This document shows positions 21,356-32,698 of a DNA stretch of 64,000 nucleotides, one piece after another; the first letter of the stretch is position 1; each line of letters begins with the position of its first letter. Source of the DNA: Enterobacterales bacterium. GTDB lineage: Bacteria > Pseudomonadota > Gammaproteobacteria > Enterobacterales > Enterobacteriaceae. Position numbers and translations under genes: made by a program. Location of the stretch: positions 1-64,000 of the forward strand of contig CANJWD010000001.1 in NCBI GenBank assembly GCA_947478475.1. The letters are read 5' to 3'. The notes under the pieces are model-generated. The model made no database searches. It saw only the letters and a list, made by a program, of their open reading frames with translations, and was not told the origin of the DNA.

Positions 21356-21865
21356 ATGAAGAAAATTATCACACTGACTGCGTTAACTCTGGGGCTGGTG
21401 GCTCATTCTGCTGCCAACGCCGAAGCGCGCAACACTGTTTCACTGGGATATGCACAAACCAACGCGAAACATGATGATGAGACTATGAAACCGAAAGGTG
21501 CCAACCTGAAGTATCGCTATGAGTTTGATTCTCAGCTGGGTGTCGTTACTTCACTGACTTATACCAGTAAAAAAATATCGGAAAACGATAAGACAACGAA
21601 GCTGACTTATGGTTCTCTGATGGTAGGGCCATCATTCCGCTTTAACGAATATGTTAGCGCCTATGCCACTATCGGTGCTGCACGCGGAAAACACGAGATT
21701 ACGGGATCAACAAGTGACACAGCATCAAAAAATGCGATGGCTTACGGTGCAGGCCTGCAATTTAATCCGATGGAAAATGTTGCGATTGATGCTTCTTATG
21801 AATATTCAAAAATTAATGACATGAAAGCGGGTACGTGGGTTCTTGGTGTCGGTTATTACTTCTAA
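21356..21865 (+). CDS. Outer-membrane protein of the OmpX/Ail family
   Basis: A 169-residue outer-membrane protein with a clean signal peptide (KKIITLTALTLGLVAHSAANA, cut near residue 22) and an eight-stranded barrel ending in the classic YYF. Family marks are TVSLGYAQT after the signal, LKYRYEFDSQLGVVTSLTY, GPSFRFNEYVSAYATIGAA, NAMAYGAGLQFNPMENVAIDASYEYS and GTWVLGVGYYF. Members range from OmpX to the Yersinia Ail adhesin/serum-resistance factor; loop sequences decide function and I cannot assign one. It has a good GGGGAA site six bases before the ATG. Confidence 0.9.
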   Translation: MKKIITLTALTLGLVAHSAANAEARNTVSLGYAQTNAKHDDETMKPKGANLKYRYEFDSQLGVVTSLTYTSKKISENDKTTKLTYGSLMVGPSFRFNEYVSAYATIGAARGKHEITGSTSDTASKNAMAYGAGLQFNPMENVAIDASYEYSKINDMKAGTWVLGVGYYF

Positions 21866-21947
21866 TTTGCTGAAAATCAGAACTGTTAATATCAGCCATT
21901 TTTTACTGCGCTGATGTTTTAAAAAACTCGGGGCGAGTAGCGGTGAG

Positions 21948-22670
21948 TTACAGTGGGAACTCAATCAGTTCAATCGTATTCGCGCTGACTTTTATCATTG
22001 AGCCTTGAGTGTGCCATGCACCCAGTACTGCACGGCATGCGCTGCGGGCGCACTGCGGCACTTTGTGGATCGCCGGACGATGAGTATGGCCGTGGATGAT
22101 CCAGTTAACATTGTGTTGTTGTAACAGATTAATTACAGCCCGAAGATTCACGTCAGTGATATCGTCGGGCTTTTTGCTGCTGGATTTGTGACTGTGCTGA
22201 CGTATCAGACCTGCTATATGAAGACGCAGTTTAAGCGGCAGCGACAGGAAAATTTTTCTGATCAGTGCACTATGGACCTTCTTTCTGAATTTCTGGTAGC
22301 TGATATCATCGGTGCAAAGCGTATCTCCGTGTAAAATAAGCAGACGGTGACCGCAGTATTCCAGCACTTTTTCATCAGGCAACAGGGTCATCCCGCTTTC
22401 ACGGGAAAATTTCTGTCCAAGCAGAAAATCGCGATTACCATGGATAAAATAACAACGTACACCATGCCGGTGTAACAATTTCAGCGCTACAGCAACCTGG
22501 CGATGCAGGGGATTTGGATCGTCATCACCAATCCAGGCCTCGAACAAATCACCTAAAATATACAGACGGTCTGCATGCACCGCGTCACGTGCCAGGAAAC
22601 GCAAAAAACCGGCAGTAATCGCCGGTTGCTGCTCGCTAAGATGCAGATCTGCGATAAACAGTGCGCTCAT
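21948..22670 (-). CDS. lpxH: UDP-2,3-diacylglucosamine pyrophosphatase
   Basis: LpxH makes lipid X from UDP-2,3-diacylglucosamine in lipid A synthesis. The ATG at 22670 is used because LpxH begins (M)[10 protein letters not shown]; the open frame extends 22 codons upstream into ppiB. 240 residues as in E. coli. The metallophosphoesterase motifs are all present: [46 protein letters not shown]. It follows ppiB with a 10-bp gap on the same strand. Confidence 0.96.
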   Translation of the reverse strand: MSALFIADLHLSEQQPAITAGFLRFLARDAVHADRLYILGDLFEAWIGDDDPNPLHRQVAVALKLLHRHGVRCYFIHGNRDFLLGQKFSRESGMTLLPDEKVLEYCGHRLLILHGDTLCTDDISYQKFRKKVHSALIRKIFLSLPLKLRLHIAGLIRQHSHKSSSKKPDDITDVNLRAVINLLQQHNVNWIIHGHTHRPAIHKVPQCARSACRAVLGAWHTQGSMIKVSANTIELIEFPL

Positions 22671-22680
22671 CCGGTGATCA

Positions 22681-23175
22681 TCATTCGCTGACCGTGACAT
22701 TCTCAATGAAAATATCTTCTTTCGGGACATCTTCATGCCCGCTGTGACGGCCAGTTGCTACCGTATTAATCTTATCAACGACATCCATACCTTCGATGAC
22801 TTCTGCAAATACACAATAACCCCAGCCAGTAGCAGATTCTGCACTAAAGTTCAGAAAATCGTTATCAACCACATTGATAAAAAATTGTGTATTTGCAGAA
22901 TGCGGATCATTGGTACGCGCCATTGCGACGGTACCACGGGTATTTTTTAAGCCATTATTGGCTTCATTTTTAATTGTTGCTGTTGCAGGTTTCTGTACCA
23001 TGCCTGGCTCAAAGCCGCCGCCCTGTATCATAAACCCGTTAATAACACGATGAAAAATAGTGTTATTATAGAAACTATTTTTACAATATTGCAGTAAATT
23101 TTTAACGGTTTCTGGAGCCTGCTCTGTAAAAGTTTTGATAACAATGTTGCCGTGATTAGTGTGAAAGGTAACCAT
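22681..23175 (-). CDS. ppiB: Peptidyl-prolyl cis-trans isomerase B (cyclophilin)
   Basis: Cytoplasmic cyclophilin that speeds proline isomerisation in folding proteins. 164 residues, as in E. coli. The catalytic Arg is in [18 protein letters not shown], followed by [30 protein letters not shown] and [20 protein letters not shown]. It is first in a ppiB-lpxH pair, divergent from cysS, the enteric order. Confidence 0.97.
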   Translation of the reverse strand: MVTFHTNHGNIVIKTFTEQAPETVKNLLQYCKNSFYNNTIFHRVINGFMIQGGGFEPGMVQKPATATIKNEANNGLKNTRGTVAMARTNDPHSANTQFFINVVDNDFLNFSAESATGWGYCVFAEVIEGMDVVDKINTVATGRHSGHEDVPKEDIFIENVTVSE

Positions 23176-23465
23176 GATAAAAATCCTGCCTGTATTTTCC
23201 AGTAACGATATTATTTTGAGAAATTATTCACAATTTGCTGTATCTGTCTGCGTTTTATCCCCGACCTGATTTCGTTGACAACAATCATGCACCGGTTCTG
23301 ACCGACGGCTCTTATATCATATTCTGCGTAACCCCGTCAGCACTGATGTGCAGTCTGAATGAGTTATCATGGAAATCGCGTTATGGCATCAATTCCGATC
23401 TTGCAAAGCAGAATAGATAACGTTTCAATATGCCGCACACAAACAAAAATCTAAGGAATACCTGG

Positions 23466-24875
23466 ATGCTGAAAATTTTTAATACCCTGAGTCGGCAAAA
23501 AGAGGCATTCAGGCCCATTCACAGCGGAAAAGTCGGTATGTATGTCTGTGGCGTCACTGTTTATGACCTCTGTCATATTGGCCATGGGCGTACTTTTGTC
23601 GCATTTGATATTGCAGCACGCTATTTACGCTACCTGGGTTATTCCCTGACATATGTACGCAATGTCACTGATATTGATGACAAAATAATTAAACGTGCTG
23701 CAGAAAATGGTGAAACTTGTGATCAGCTGACATCGCGCATGTTGCAGGAGATGTATCAGGATTTTGATGCCCTGAATATAGCCCGCCCGGATTTTGAACC
23801 GCATGCAACTCACCATATTAGTGAAATAATTGCCCTAATTCAGTGTCTGCTCGAGCGTGGTCATGCCTATGCAGGCACTAACGGTGATCTGCTGTTTGCC
23901 GTCAGCACTCATCCTGATTATGGCCTGTTATCCCGTCAGGATCTGCAACAACTGCAAGCGGGAGCACGAGTCGCGGTTACTGACACAAAACGCAGTCCGC
24001 TGGATTTTGTATTATGGAAGCTCGCAAGGCCAGGAGAACCTGGTTGGGGATCTCCCTGGGGCACTGGCCGTCCTGGCTGGCATATTGAGTGTTCCGCAAT
24101 GAGTGCAAAACAGCTGGGATTGCATTTTGATATCCATGGTGGTGGCTCAGACCTGATGTTTCCACACCATGAAAACGAAATCGCCCAGTCAGGTTGTGCC
24201 CATGATGGTCCTTACGTTAATTACTGGATGCATTCTGGCATGGTAATGACAGACAAAGAAAAAATGTCAAAATCAGCCGCTAACTTTTTTACCATCCGTG
24301 AAATATTGCGCTGTTTCGATGCGGAAACGGTACGTTATTTTCTGATATCAGCGCACTACCGTAGCCAGCTTAGTTATAGCGAAGAAAGCTTACAGCAAGC
24401 GAGAACATCCCTGGAACGTTTGTATACTGCATTGCGTGGGACAGATAGTAATGCAGAGGCTCAGGGAGAGGTCTTTGAAGCAAATTTTCGTGCTGCTATG
24501 GATGATGATTTCAATACGCCGGCCGCCTGCTCCGTACTGTTTGAGATGGCCAGAGAGATTAATTATCTGAAAGGTGAAAATAATATAGCAGCTAATAGCC
24601 TGGCGGCACAGTTGCGTAACCTGGCTGGAGTGCTGGGTTTACTGCAACAAGATCCGGATGATTTTTTGCATAATTGCGCGCAATCCTCCGCTAACGAACT
24701 CAGTAAAGAAAGCACTCAAGAAAGCACTAAAATCGAGGCGTTGATCAAACAGCGTGACGATGCACGTACAGCTAAAGCCTGGGCGCTGGCAGATTCTGCG
24801 CGTGACCGGCTAAATGAGATGGGAGTAGAGCTGGAGGACAGCCATCAGGGGACAATCTGGCGGCGTAAATCATAA
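23466..24875 (+). CDS. cysS: Cysteine--tRNA ligase
   Basis: Class I synthetase. The ATG at 23466 is chosen because CysS starts LKIFNTL and AAGGAA lies upstream; the open frame begins 12 codons earlier. 469 residues (461 in E. coli). The HIGH motif is HIGHG near residue 37, zinc-site residues include CGVTVYD and the GWHIECSAM block with HHENE, and the KMSKS loop is at [12 protein letters not shown]. Near residue 415 a short low-complexity insert (KESTQESTK) comes from an 11-of-12-bp tandem repeat at 24706-24729. The region 23176-23465 upstream has no gene and should hold the divergent ppiB and cysS promoters. Confidence 0.97.
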   Translation: MLKIFNTLSRQKEAFRPIHSGKVGMYVCGVTVYDLCHIGHGRTFVAFDIAARYLRYLGYSLTYVRNVTDIDDKIIKRAAENGETCDQLTSRMLQEMYQDFDALNIARPDFEPHATHHISEIIALIQCLLERGHAYAGTNGDLLFAVSTHPDYGLLSRQDLQQLQAGARVAVTDTKRSPLDFVLWKLARPGEPGWGSPWGTGRPGWHIECSAMSAKQLGLHFDIHGGGSDLMFPHHENEIAQSGCAHDGPYVNYWMHSGMVMTDKEKMSKSAANFFTIREILRCFDAETVRYFLISAHYRSQLSYSEESLQQARTSLERLYTALRGTDSNAEAQGEVFEANFRAAMDDDFNTPAACSVLFEMAREINYLKGENNIAANSLAAQLRNLAGVLGLLQQDPDDFLHNCAQSSANELSKESTQESTKIEALIKQRDDARTAKAWALADSARDRLNEMGVELEDSHQGTIWRRKS

Positions 24876-24985
24876 GCGCCACCCGAGGAATGGCGCAAGC
24901 CCGAAATACATTACCGCTGCATCTCAAAAAAAATTAGCGGCATATGACGAAATGAGATCTGGCAGCGGTGCGCAGTACAATAACC

Positions 24986-26731
24986 TTAGCAGAGCCTGTC
25001 CAGCAGAAAGGCAACTATTGTATCGCTGCTGACCATGATTTTTTCACCAGAGCGGCGATTTCTGTATTCAATCTTACCATTATTACTCTCATTATTATCA
25101 CTTTCATCATTATCCAGATGACGATCTCCAATCACCAGAGTATGCGGAACACCGATAAGCTCCATATCAGCGAACATGACACCGGGACGCTCTTTGCGGT
25201 CATCCAGAATCACGTCAATCTGGTGAGCACACAGCATGTCATAAAGTTTCTCTGATAATTCTTTGACACGAAACGATTTATGCCTGTTTATTGGCAGAAT
25301 AGCAACGTGGAAGGGAGCAATGACATCAGGCCAGATAATACCACGATCATCATGGTGTTGTTCGATAGCGGCCGCAACCAAGCGAGAAACGCCAATGCCA
25401 TAACAACCCATGGTCATTACTTGATTCCGTCCCTCTTCACCCTGTACGGTCGCTCTCATGATTTCAGAGTATTTGGTACCCAGCTGGAAAATATGCCCTA
25501 CTTCTATACCGCGTTTTATCACCAGGCTACCAGAGCCATCCGGGCTAATATCTCCTTGCACTACGTTGCGAATATCTGCCACCTGCGGTAGTGGTAAATC
25601 TCTGCCCCAGTTGATACCGAAATAGTGCTTACCATCAATACTGGCCCCTGCACTAAAGTCACTCATTACCGCCACACTTCGATCCACGATAGTGAGTGCC
25701 GGCATCCCGATCGGCCCTAAGGAACCTAGCCCGGCACCGACATATTCGCGGATTTCATCTTCTGTAGCGAAGGTCAATGGCCTGGCGACCTGAGGCAGTT
25801 TTTCTGCCTTAACTTCGTTCAGGTGGTGGTCACCCCGTACTAACAGGGCAATCAACGTATGGCCACTTTCTGCATCAGCATGAACTAACAAAGTTTTAAC
25901 TGTTTTTTCAACAGGGACGCTGAACTGTTCAACCAGTTCAGTAATGGTTTTAGCATCAGGGGTATCGACTATACGCAGCGCTTCTGTTGCAGCAGCACGT
26001 TGCTGGAGGGGGGCTACAGCCTCTGCCAGTTCAATGTTAGCAGCAAAATCGGATTTCGTTGAAAAAACAATCTTGTCTTCACCACTGTCAGCCAGCACCT
26101 GAAATTCATGGGAAGCACTACCTCCAATAGACCCTGTGTCTGCCTGGACCGCTCTGAAATCCAAATTCATGCGACTGAAAATTTTGCTATAGGCGATATA
26201 CATGGCGTTATAGGTTGCCTCCAAAGAGGCCTGAGTGGTATGAAAAGAATAGGCGTCTTTCATCAGAAATTCACGGGCGCGCATAATGCCAAAACGCGGG
26301 CGTACTTCATCACGAAATTTAGTCTGAATCTGAAAAACAGTGAGAGGTAACTGTTTGTATGAATTAATTTCATTTCGGATCAAATCAGTAATGACCTCTT
26401 CGTGGGTGGGACCCAAAACAAAAGCACGTTCACCGCGATCAGAAAAACGCAATAATTCTGCACCATACTGTTCCAGACGACCACTTTCCTGCCATAAATT
26501 TGCCGGTTGCACCATAGGCATCGCGATTTCGATCGCACCAGCACTGTTCATTTCTTCACGTACAATATTTTCGACTTTTTTCAGCACCCGTATACCTGTA
26601 GGCAACCAGGTATAAAGTCCCGAGGCCAGTTTACGAATCATCCCCGCGCGTAACATTAATTTATGGCTGATGATTTCCGCGTCCGCGGGAATTTCCTTCA
26701 AAGTAGCAATTAGATATTGGCTGGTACGCAT
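24986..26731 (-). CDS. proS: Proline--tRNA ligase (bacterial type, with editing domain)
   Basis: Class II synthetase, 581 residues (572 in E. coli). Motif 2 is in [28 protein letters not shown]-type sequence, shown here by [10 protein letters not shown]; the inserted Ala-Pro editing domain spans about residues 220-400 with [17 protein letters not shown] and the GPIGMP block; motif 3 is in [16 protein letters not shown]. The C-terminal anticodon domain has an extra acidic/Asn-rich stretch ([11 protein letters not shown]) that looks like microsatellite growth. Confidence 0.96.
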   Translation of the reverse strand: MRTSQYLIATLKEIPADAEIISHKLMLRAGMIRKLASGLYTWLPTGIRVLKKVENIVREEMNSAGAIEIAMPMVQPANLWQESGRLEQYGAELLRFSDRGERAFVLGPTHEEVITDLIRNEINSYKQLPLTVFQIQTKFRDEVRPRFGIMRAREFLMKDAYSFHTTQASLEATYNAMYIAYSKIFSRMNLDFRAVQADTGSIGGSASHEFQVLADSGEDKIVFSTKSDFAANIELAEAVAPLQQRAAATEALRIVDTPDAKTITELVEQFSVPVEKTVKTLLVHADAESGHTLIALLVRGDHHLNEVKAEKLPQVARPLTFATEDEIREYVGAGLGSLGPIGMPALTIVDRSVAVMSDFSAGASIDGKHYFGINWGRDLPLPQVADIRNVVQGDISPDGSGSLVIKRGIEVGHIFQLGTKYSEIMRATVQGEEGRNQVMTMGCYGIGVSRLVAAAIEQHHDDRGIIWPDVIAPFHVAILPINRHKSFRVKELSEKLYDMLCAHQIDVILDDRKERPGVMFADMELIGVPHTLVIGDRHLDNDESDNNESNNGKIEYRNRRSGEKIMVSSDTIVAFLLDRLC

Positions 26732-26824
26732 GATGTTTTTGCTTTTCCATTAAAACGATAAATTAAATGGTGCTATTACCTGGTTAGCCCGCTCTTGCTG
26801 GCGTTATCGCAGCGCAGGCACATT

Positions 26825-27406
26825 TCAGACTTTGAGCATCTCTTTTTCAATTAGCTGAATTAAAATATGAATTATTTTAATATGCACTTCCTGAATACGA
26901 TCAGCATAACCGAAATGCGCCACACGGATTTCTACATCAGAAAAACCGGCAATTCTGCCCCCGTTTTTACCAGTCAGTGTGATGATTTTCATTTCTTTGG
27001 CACGGGCTGCCATAATGGCCTGGATAATATTTTCTGAATTCCCTGAGGTGGAAATTCCCAGTAATACGTCCCCTTTTTTGCCTATTGCTTCAACATAACG
27101 CGAAAAAATATAATGATAGCCGAAATCATTACTGACACAGGATATATGGCTTGCATCAGAAATGGCAATTGCCGGATAAGCGGCACGGTTCTCGCGGTAA
27201 CGCCCGGTTAATTCTTCAGCAAAATGCATGGCATCACAATGAGAACCGCCATTCCCGCAGGAGATAACTTTACCCCCTGTTTTAAATGCGTCAGCCAGCA
27301 ATACTGCCGCCTGTTCGATGGCAATGATACTGGCATCATTGCTCAGAAATTGCGTGAGTATGGCAGCGGCCTCATTGAGCTCGCTGCGAATTAAATCCTG
27401 GTACAT
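26825..27406 (-). CDS. gmhA: Phosphoheptose isomerase
   Basis: GmhA (LpcA) turns sedoheptulose 7-phosphate into D-glycero-D-manno-heptose 7-phosphate, the first step to the heptose of LPS inner core. It has the SIS fold with [27 protein letters not shown] and [17 protein letters not shown], 193 residues as expected. It is divergent from fadE, the same pairing as in E. coli. Confidence 0.96.
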   Translation of the reverse strand: MYQDLIRSELNEAAAILTQFLSNDASIIAIEQAAVLLADAFKTGGKVISCGNGGSHCDAMHFAEELTGRYRENRAAYPAIAISDASHISCVSNDFGYHYIFSRYVEAIGKKGDVLLGISTSGNSENIIQAIMAARAKEMKIITLTGKNGGRIAGFSDVEIRVAHFGYADRIQEVHIKIIHILIQLIEKEMLKV

Positions 27407-27757
27407 TCAATGCCTCTTTTTTCGTCTGATTCCATCTGATTCCGTCTGATTTTCGCTCACGATAACTAACAACTGTAAGCAGGTTCTAAAAACTTATTTT
27501 TTTTAGACTCTGTGGACAACTTCCCTCATTTAGCGCCTGGCGCGTAGAAATTTTACCAGGGCTGGTACCGGAAGAACACAGCCAACAACAAACAGGTGCT
27601 GTTATTCACAGTGTAAAAAAGCTTACAGGCTGACAGTCTTAGTGTGCCGGTTACTTTGTGATTAAAATGTAATGATTTTGATAAAAATATTGAGATTAAT
27701 TACAACAAGTATAGTATTTAGCAGCTGGGCATTCTTACAAATCGGGAGCTTCATTAT
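27407..27757. promoter_or_regulatory. Divergent gmhA/fadE spacer with a 10-bp triple repeat
   Basis: A 351-bp spacer with no gene. Three nearly identical 10-bp units (CGTCTGATTC, CATCTGATTC, CGTCTGATTT) stand at 27423-27452 right before gmhA. AT-rich sequence at 27655-27715 is the likely fadE promoter area. I did not recognise a FadR operator. Confidence 0.5.
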
Positions 27758-30205
27758 ATGATCATTTTCAGTATTGTTGCGTGTTTGTTTCTTATTGGCA
27801 CATTGTTTTATCATAAGGTAAGCCTGCTATTGAGTAGTTTGATTCTGTTGATCTGTACGGCTATCCTGAGCTTTGTACAAAGCTGGTCATTTTTGGTCTT
27901 ATTGCCACTCATAGTCATTCTGTCACTATTAAATTTTCCGACACCGCGCCGTACTCTGTTCACCAGACCCGTTTTGCGCGGTTTTAGCCAAAAAATGCCG
28001 ACAATGTCGCGCACCGAAAAAGAAGCGATTGATGCAGGAACAATCTGGTGGGAAGGCAATCTATTCCAGGGAAAACCTGACTGGCAAAAATTGCACAACT
28101 ATCCAAAGCCACAGTTAACGACAGAAGAACAAATTTTTATCGATGGCCCGGTAGAAGAGGCCTGCCGCATGGCAAATGACTTCCAAATCACTCATCAGCT
28201 TGCCGATTTACCCCCGGAATTATGGGATTTTTTGAAAGAACACCGCTTCTTCGCCATGATAATCAAAAAAAAATATGGTGGCCTGGCGTTTTCAGCTTAT
28301 GCCCAGTCGCGCGTGCTGCAAAAATTGTCCGGCGTCTCAGGCATTTTATCCATTACTGTCGGTGTGCCAAATTCACTCGGTCCTGGTGAATTATTACAGC
28401 GCTACGGTACAACAGAACAAAAAGATTATTATTTACCCAGATTAGCGCGCGGCGAAGAGATTCCTTGTTTCGCACTCACGAGTCCTGAAGCAGGCTCCGA
28501 TGCCGGAGCCATCCCCGATGTCGGCTATGTATGTATGGGAGAGTGGCAGGGTAAACCGGTACTGGGCATGCGTCTTAGCTGGAATAAACGTTACATTACA
28601 CTGGCGCCGATTGCCACCGTACTGGGCCTGGCATTTAAACTCTTCGATCCGCAGCACTTATTGGGAGATAGTGTCGATTTAGGGATCACATGCGCGTTGA
28701 TTCCTGCTAGCACGCCGGGAATAGAAATTGGTCAGCGCCACTTTCCACTGAATGTACCCTTTCAAAATGGTCCAACCAGAGGTGACAATATATTTGTACC
28801 CGTCGATTACATCATCGGTGGTCCAAAAATGGCAGGCCAGGGCTGGCGCATGTTAGTAGAGTGCCTCTCAACAGGCCGTGGGATTACGTTACCGTCTAAT
28901 GCGACCGGTAGTCTGAAGAGCATAGCTATGGCGATCGGCGCTTATGCTTATATTCGCCGTCAGTTCAAAGTTTCAATTGGTAAAATGGAGGGAATCGAAG
29001 AGCCTTTGGCCCGTATCGCCGGTAACGCCTGGGTTATGGATGCAGCAGCAACACTGATTACCAGCGGTATTATGCTCGGAGAGAAGCCTGCTGTCCTATC
29101 GGCCATTGTTAAATATCACTGCACGCAACGCGGGCAGCTCGCCGTGATGGATGCTATGGATATTTCCGGTGGTAAGGGGATCTGCCTTGGACCCTCTAAT
29201 TTTATTGCTCGTGCTTACCAGGGAGCTCCTATTGGAATTACTGTGGAAGGCGCGAATATTCTGACGCGCAGTATGATTATTTTTGGTCAGGGCGCAATGC
29301 GTTGTCATCCTTACCTTCTGGCCGAAATATCGGCTGCGGAATCTGATGATATCAATACATTTGATAAAGCCTTTTTCGGTCATTTAGGGCATGTAGGTAG
29401 CTGTGCAGTACGCAGCATTTGGCTCGGTATAACTAACGGACGCACCAGCAAAATACCCGTTAATGATGCCACGGCGCGTTACTATCAACAGCTCAACCGC
29501 ATAAGCGCCAACCTGGCACTGTTGTCTGATATTGCTATGGGTGTGCTTGGCGGTAGTCTGAAACGTCGTGAACGTATTTCTGCCCGTTTAGGGGATATAC
29601 TGAGCCAAATGTATCTGGCATCAGCCACACTGAAACGTTATGAAGATGAAGGACGTCAGCAGGAAGATCTACCGCTGGTACACTGGGGTGTACAGGACTG
29701 TCTTCATAAGGCAGAACAGGCAATTGATGCACTGTTATGCAATTTCCCGAATCGTTGGGTAGCCAGGCTGACACGCCTAATTTTGCTACGGTTTGGCCAG
29801 GCACACCGCGCACCGTCAGACAAACTGGACCACCAGCTGGCAAAATTGCTACAACTGCCTTCAGCAACCCGTAACCGTCTTGGCCGCGGTCAGTATTTAG
29901 CACCAACGCAACATAATCCTGTGGGTCTGTTAGAGGAAGCCTTGTTGGATATCATTGCTGCTGAGTCTGTTCATAAAAAATTATGTGAAGATAAGGGGGA
30001 AAATCTGCCTTTTACCCAGCTGAATAAACTGGCTGAACAAGCCTTAACAGATGGAAAAATAACGACAGAAGAAGCCAGTATTCTTAATAAGGCCGAATCC
30101 AGCCGCCTGCGTTCTATTAATGTTGACGAGTTTGCAATGCATGCACTGGCGGTACCGGCACCATTAAAATCGTTGGCAGCCCGGCATCAGGCAGAGACCA
30201 TATAA
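27758..30205 (+). CDS. fadE: Acyl-CoA dehydrogenase FadE
   Basis: FAD enzyme for the first oxidation step of fatty acid beta-oxidation. The 815-residue length is that of the large FadE type with two N-terminal membrane-associated helices (about residues 1-55). Family marks are [16 protein letters not shown]-type sequence (here [11 protein letters not shown]), [33 protein letters not shown], and [13 protein letters not shown]. Unbroken, although many reduced symbionts lose beta-oxidation. No other fad gene is in the window. Confidence 0.95.
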   Translation: MIIFSIVACLFLIGTLFYHKVSLLLSSLILLICTAILSFVQSWSFLVLLPLIVILSLLNFPTPRRTLFTRPVLRGFSQKMPTMSRTEKEAIDAGTIWWEGNLFQGKPDWQKLHNYPKPQLTTEEQIFIDGPVEEACRMANDFQITHQLADLPPELWDFLKEHRFFAMIIKKKYGGLAFSAYAQSRVLQKLSGVSGILSITVGVPNSLGPGELLQRYGTTEQKDYYLPRLARGEEIPCFALTSPEAGSDAGAIPDVGYVCMGEWQGKPVLGMRLSWNKRYITLAPIATVLGLAFKLFDPQHLLGDSVDLGITCALIPASTPGIEIGQRHFPLNVPFQNGPTRGDNIFVPVDYIIGGPKMAGQGWRMLVECLSTGRGITLPSNATGSLKSIAMAIGAYAYIRRQFKVSIGKMEGIEEPLARIAGNAWVMDAAATLITSGIMLGEKPAVLSAIVKYHCTQRGQLAVMDAMDISGGKGICLGPSNFIARAYQGAPIGITVEGANILTRSMIIFGQGAMRCHPYLLAEISAAESDDINTFDKAFFGHLGHVGSCAVRSIWLGITNGRTSKIPVNDATARYYQQLNRISANLALLSDIAMGVLGGSLKRRERISARLGDILSQMYLASATLKRYEDEGRQQEDLPLVHWGVQDCLHKAEQAIDALLCNFPNRWVARLTRLILLRFGQAHRAPSDKLDHQLAKLLQLPSATRNRLGRGQYLAPTQHNPVGLLEEALLDIIAAESVHKKLCEDKGENLPFTQLNKLAEQALTDGKITTEEASILNKAESSRLRSINVDEFAMHALAVPAPLKSLAARHQAETI

Positions 30206-30454
30206 TTATAATTTTTTTGTAAATCAGTGTGATATATTTATAGAATACAGAATTAAGGTACCGTGTATGTTAAAACTGTTTTTCTTTGAAATTTTTTCTT
30301 TGCAATTATGGTACACACTACGGTGGCCAGGATAGCCCCGGTATGAAGCATAAGGTACAAACTATTTTGTAATCGATATATCCCGATAAATTTTTTATAC
30401 TAACGGACGCTGCTGACCAGTTTTGTTTTTTTGATTATAAAGGGGGAAATTATA
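30206..30454. other. AT-rich spacer at the left edge of the island
   Basis: Spacer between fadE and the prepilin peptidase. It is strongly AT-rich from here to about 32410, unlike its neighbours. No gene was recognised. Confidence 0.5.
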
Positions 30455-31165
30455 ATGGAAATAATAAAATTACCTCTATGGTTATGGTACTTAATATTAA
30501 TGTTAGTTGGTTTATGTATTGGATATTTTTTAAACGTTGCCATTGACAGAATCCCTGGAACTATTCATCGTCAATGGCAGGAAGAAACCGATAAACCGGA
30601 TAACAAAAAAAATAGTTTACGTTACCTTATTGTCAAGATTTTAACGGCATTAATGGTACAAGTTATAATGATAAGTTTTTCCAGTAGTTTTTTTCGATTT
30701 GGTGCATTTATATTAATTTTTTGTTTGATTGTGCTGGCATTTATCGATTTAGAGACAAAGCTGTTACCAGACATTATTACGTTACCACTACTGTGGTGTG
30801 GCATTATTTTTAATTTAAATGGATTTTTAATACCTCTAAATTTTTCAGTCCTTGGGGCAGTTTTTGGTTATATTTCTTTATGGCTAATTTATTGGATATT
30901 TAAATTAGTCACCAAAAAAGAAGGGATGGGTTATGGTGATTTTAAACTGATGGCAGCATTAGGTTCATGGCTTGGAGTAGAAGCAGTTCCGATATTAATG
31001 TTATTATCTTCTTCTCTGGCAATTATTTTTTACACTATCATATGGTTTTTAAAGAAGAAAGCGTATGCATTGATAGCATTTGGACCTTACCTGGCGTTAT
31101 CTGGGGGGATATTACTTTTTTTTCATTCTGAATTTATTTATTTTATCGAAAAATTTATTTTTTAA
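30455..31165 (+). CDS. Prepilin leader peptidase (type IV, A24A family)
   Basis: Inner-membrane aspartic peptidase that trims the leader of type IV pilins and type II pseudopilins. The ATG at 30455 follows AGGGGGA. 236 residues with six to eight membrane spans. The catalytic Asp pair is at 98 (FIDLETKLLPD) and 162 (GYGDFKLMAALGSWLG), both in their family motifs. The long cytoplasmic Cys-rich loop of PilD-type enzymes is shortened to a charged loop (HRQWQEETDKPDNKK) with no cysteine pairs, as in other zinc-less members. No pilin or secretion operon stands next to it, so its substrate is unknown. Confidence 0.85.
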   Translation: MEIIKLPLWLWYLILMLVGLCIGYFLNVAIDRIPGTIHRQWQEETDKPDNKKNSLRYLIVKILTALMVQVIMISFSSSFFRFGAFILIFCLIVLAFIDLETKLLPDIITLPLLWCGIIFNLNGFLIPLNFSVLGAVFGYISLWLIYWIFKLVTKKEGMGYGDFKLMAALGSWLGVEAVPILMLLSSSLAIIFYTIIWFLKKKAYALIAFGPYLALSGGILLFFHSEFIYFIEKFIF

Positions 31166-31237
31166 GATAGATACGTTCGATATCAAAAAAATCTATTTTA
31201 TTAGAGATGATAACAAATATTTCCAGCATTAGGCAGA

Positions 31238-31930
31238 ATGGATATTGTGATGGATAAAATTTTCATTGGGAATATCTCGTTCACTCCAAAAACACGCTGT
31301 GTTGATCAAGAGGGAAGGGAGATAAAATTAAGAAACAAAGAATCAGAGATACTTTTTTTACTCTGTGAACTCTATCCGGATCCCGTATCGCGTGATCAAA
31401 TTGAAAAAATGATATGGGCAGACAGTTATGTAACCGATAATACATTAACCCAAACTATTAGTAACTTGCGAAATTCACTGAATGATAAAAAACATGAATT
31501 AATAATTACGATTCCTAAAAAAGGCTATTCTATCGGCATCAAGCCAGAATTCAATTATTATGAAAGTTCATTCATACAAGATAAATTTAATTTTTCTGCT
31601 AAAAATAAAATAAATAATATTATTGAACATAATGCGCCTGTTCATACTAACAAATTATATTTCCCTATTTCTACATGGCTGACATGCGGAAGCTTATTTT
31701 TAATTTTCTTATTTTTATCTTTTGTTATTACTAATGATAAATATCAAATAAAAATTATTGCAGTGGAACCAAAAAATCTCCCTATACTTATTAATTTAGA
31801 CGAAAAACAAGATGAAAGATTTTTAAAAGATTATAAAAAACCTCATTATATTCTTTTAAAGAAGGATAATAATGGTAACTATTTTTTTTGTTATCGTTAT
31901 AAAACGGAGCTAACATGCGTAAAGGAATAA
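31238..31930 (+). CDS. ToxR/PsaE-like membrane-bound transcription regulator
   Basis: A 230-residue protein built as: winged-helix OmpR/PhoB-type DNA-binding domain (about 5-102; LRNKESEILFLLCELYPDPVSRDQIEKMIW, recognition helix around DNTLTQTISNLRNSL, wing IPKKGYSI), a linker, one membrane span (about 146-165), and a periplasmic tail of about 65 residues with two Cys (218 and 227) that could form a disulfide. This is the layout of ToxR, CadC and Yersinia PsaE/MyfE. Its end overlaps the next gene by 16 bp. The pairing, sizes and order fit PsaE-PsaF best, but that assignment rests on architecture, not on a search. An ATG at 31250 is an alternative start. Confidence 0.7.
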   Translation: MDIVMDKIFIGNISFTPKTRCVDQEGREIKLRNKESEILFLLCELYPDPVSRDQIEKMIWADSYVTDNTLTQTISNLRNSLNDKKHELIITIPKKGYSIGIKPEFNYYESSFIQDKFNFSAKNKINNIIEHNAPVHTNKLYFPISTWLTCGSLFLIFLFLSFVITNDKYQIKIIAVEPKNLPILINLDEKQDERFLKDYKKPHYILLKKDNNGNYFFCYRYKTELTCVKE

Positions 31931-32409
31931 TCTATTTTTTTTCCATATTATTCGGCATAATCGTTGGTTCTCTGTCTGGGGGTTTGATGGCTTATCATCA
32001 CCCAATGAAAAATATTGAAGGCAGCTGGAGTTCAACGGATTTTTTGAAAACTAATGAAAACGAATATGTTATTTACACTCTTGCAAGTTTTATAGGGCGT
32101 AATATGTATATATCATCAAACATATATAATAATCAATACAACTATGAAGGTTATGTAAATAAATGGTTCCAAATAATGAATATTAAAAATACTGCTTTCA
32201 ACAATATTATGACAGCAATGACTCCTTTTTCTAATAACGATAGAAATTTGCATGATTATTTTCAGGATCGCTACGGCGTCACGTATCCGCTATTTTTCTT
32301 TTTGGATTGTAATACCATAATTGCAGAAGAATTATTAGGCAGTTCAGTAATGAATATCAGACTATTTGAACGCAGAGAGAAGCAGCGGTGTAACGTGGCA
32401 CAACGTTGA
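31915..32409 (+). CDS. Membrane-anchored partner of the ToxR-like regulator (PsaF-like)
   Basis: A 164-residue protein with an N-terminal membrane anchor (about residues 4-26, IYFFSILFGIIVGSLSGGLM) and a periplasmic remainder rich in Asn and Tyr. It starts inside the regulator gene (ATG at 31915, other frame), so the two are co-translated. In ToxR-ToxS, TcpP-TcpH and PsaE-PsaF pairs such a partner stabilises the regulator; size and order match PsaF (inference). The sequence itself has no motif I recognise. The fimbrial genes that PsaEF would control are not in the window. Confidence 0.6.
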   Translation: MRKGIIYFFSILFGIIVGSLSGGLMAYHHPMKNIEGSWSSTDFLKTNENEYVIYTLASFIGRNMYISSNIYNNQYNYEGYVNKWFQIMNIKNTAFNNIMTAMTPFSNNDRNLHDYFQDRYGVTYPLFFFLDCNTIIAEELLGSSVMNIRLFERREKQRCNVAQR

Positions 32410-32569
32410 GGATTGTGCTAGTTTAACGCGTTGCGGAATGGCCCGGCATTAAAATATAATCATTACTCATACAGACGATAATGGTAAAGTTGTGTTTATA
32501 ACATAGGGTTGCCACCCTTCACTGTCATGAGATTTGAGATTATTGATGGAAAATTTCTTACCATTTTCA

Positions 32570-32698
32570 CGGCCTGACACTGAGCGGAGCCCGGCGCGTT
32601 CATGTACCTTACCGCTGTTTCCCGACATGCATGATGGCGACGCCGATCGGGTAGTCACCACCCTGCAGGCTATTATGGAGGCTGCATCGTGTCATTAG
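32570..32698 (+). pseudogene. arnB: arnB remnant (last 42 codons)
   Basis: An open frame reads RPDTERSPARSCTLPLFPDM and then [15 protein letters not shown] to a TAG at 32696-32698, clearly the C-terminus of ArnB, the aminotransferase that makes UDP-L-Ara4N. Upstream the similarity fades into frameshifts and stops by about 32505, and then the AT-rich island begins. About nine tenths of the gene, with the PLP lysine, are gone. The stop overlaps the GTG start of arnC as in intact arn operons. Confidence 0.85.

Noticed and set aside
21016-21474. 152-codon open frame ahead of and overlapping the Ail/OmpX gene
   Set aside because: It runs into the porin gene in another frame and has no recognisable domain; the spacer is better read as promoter region.
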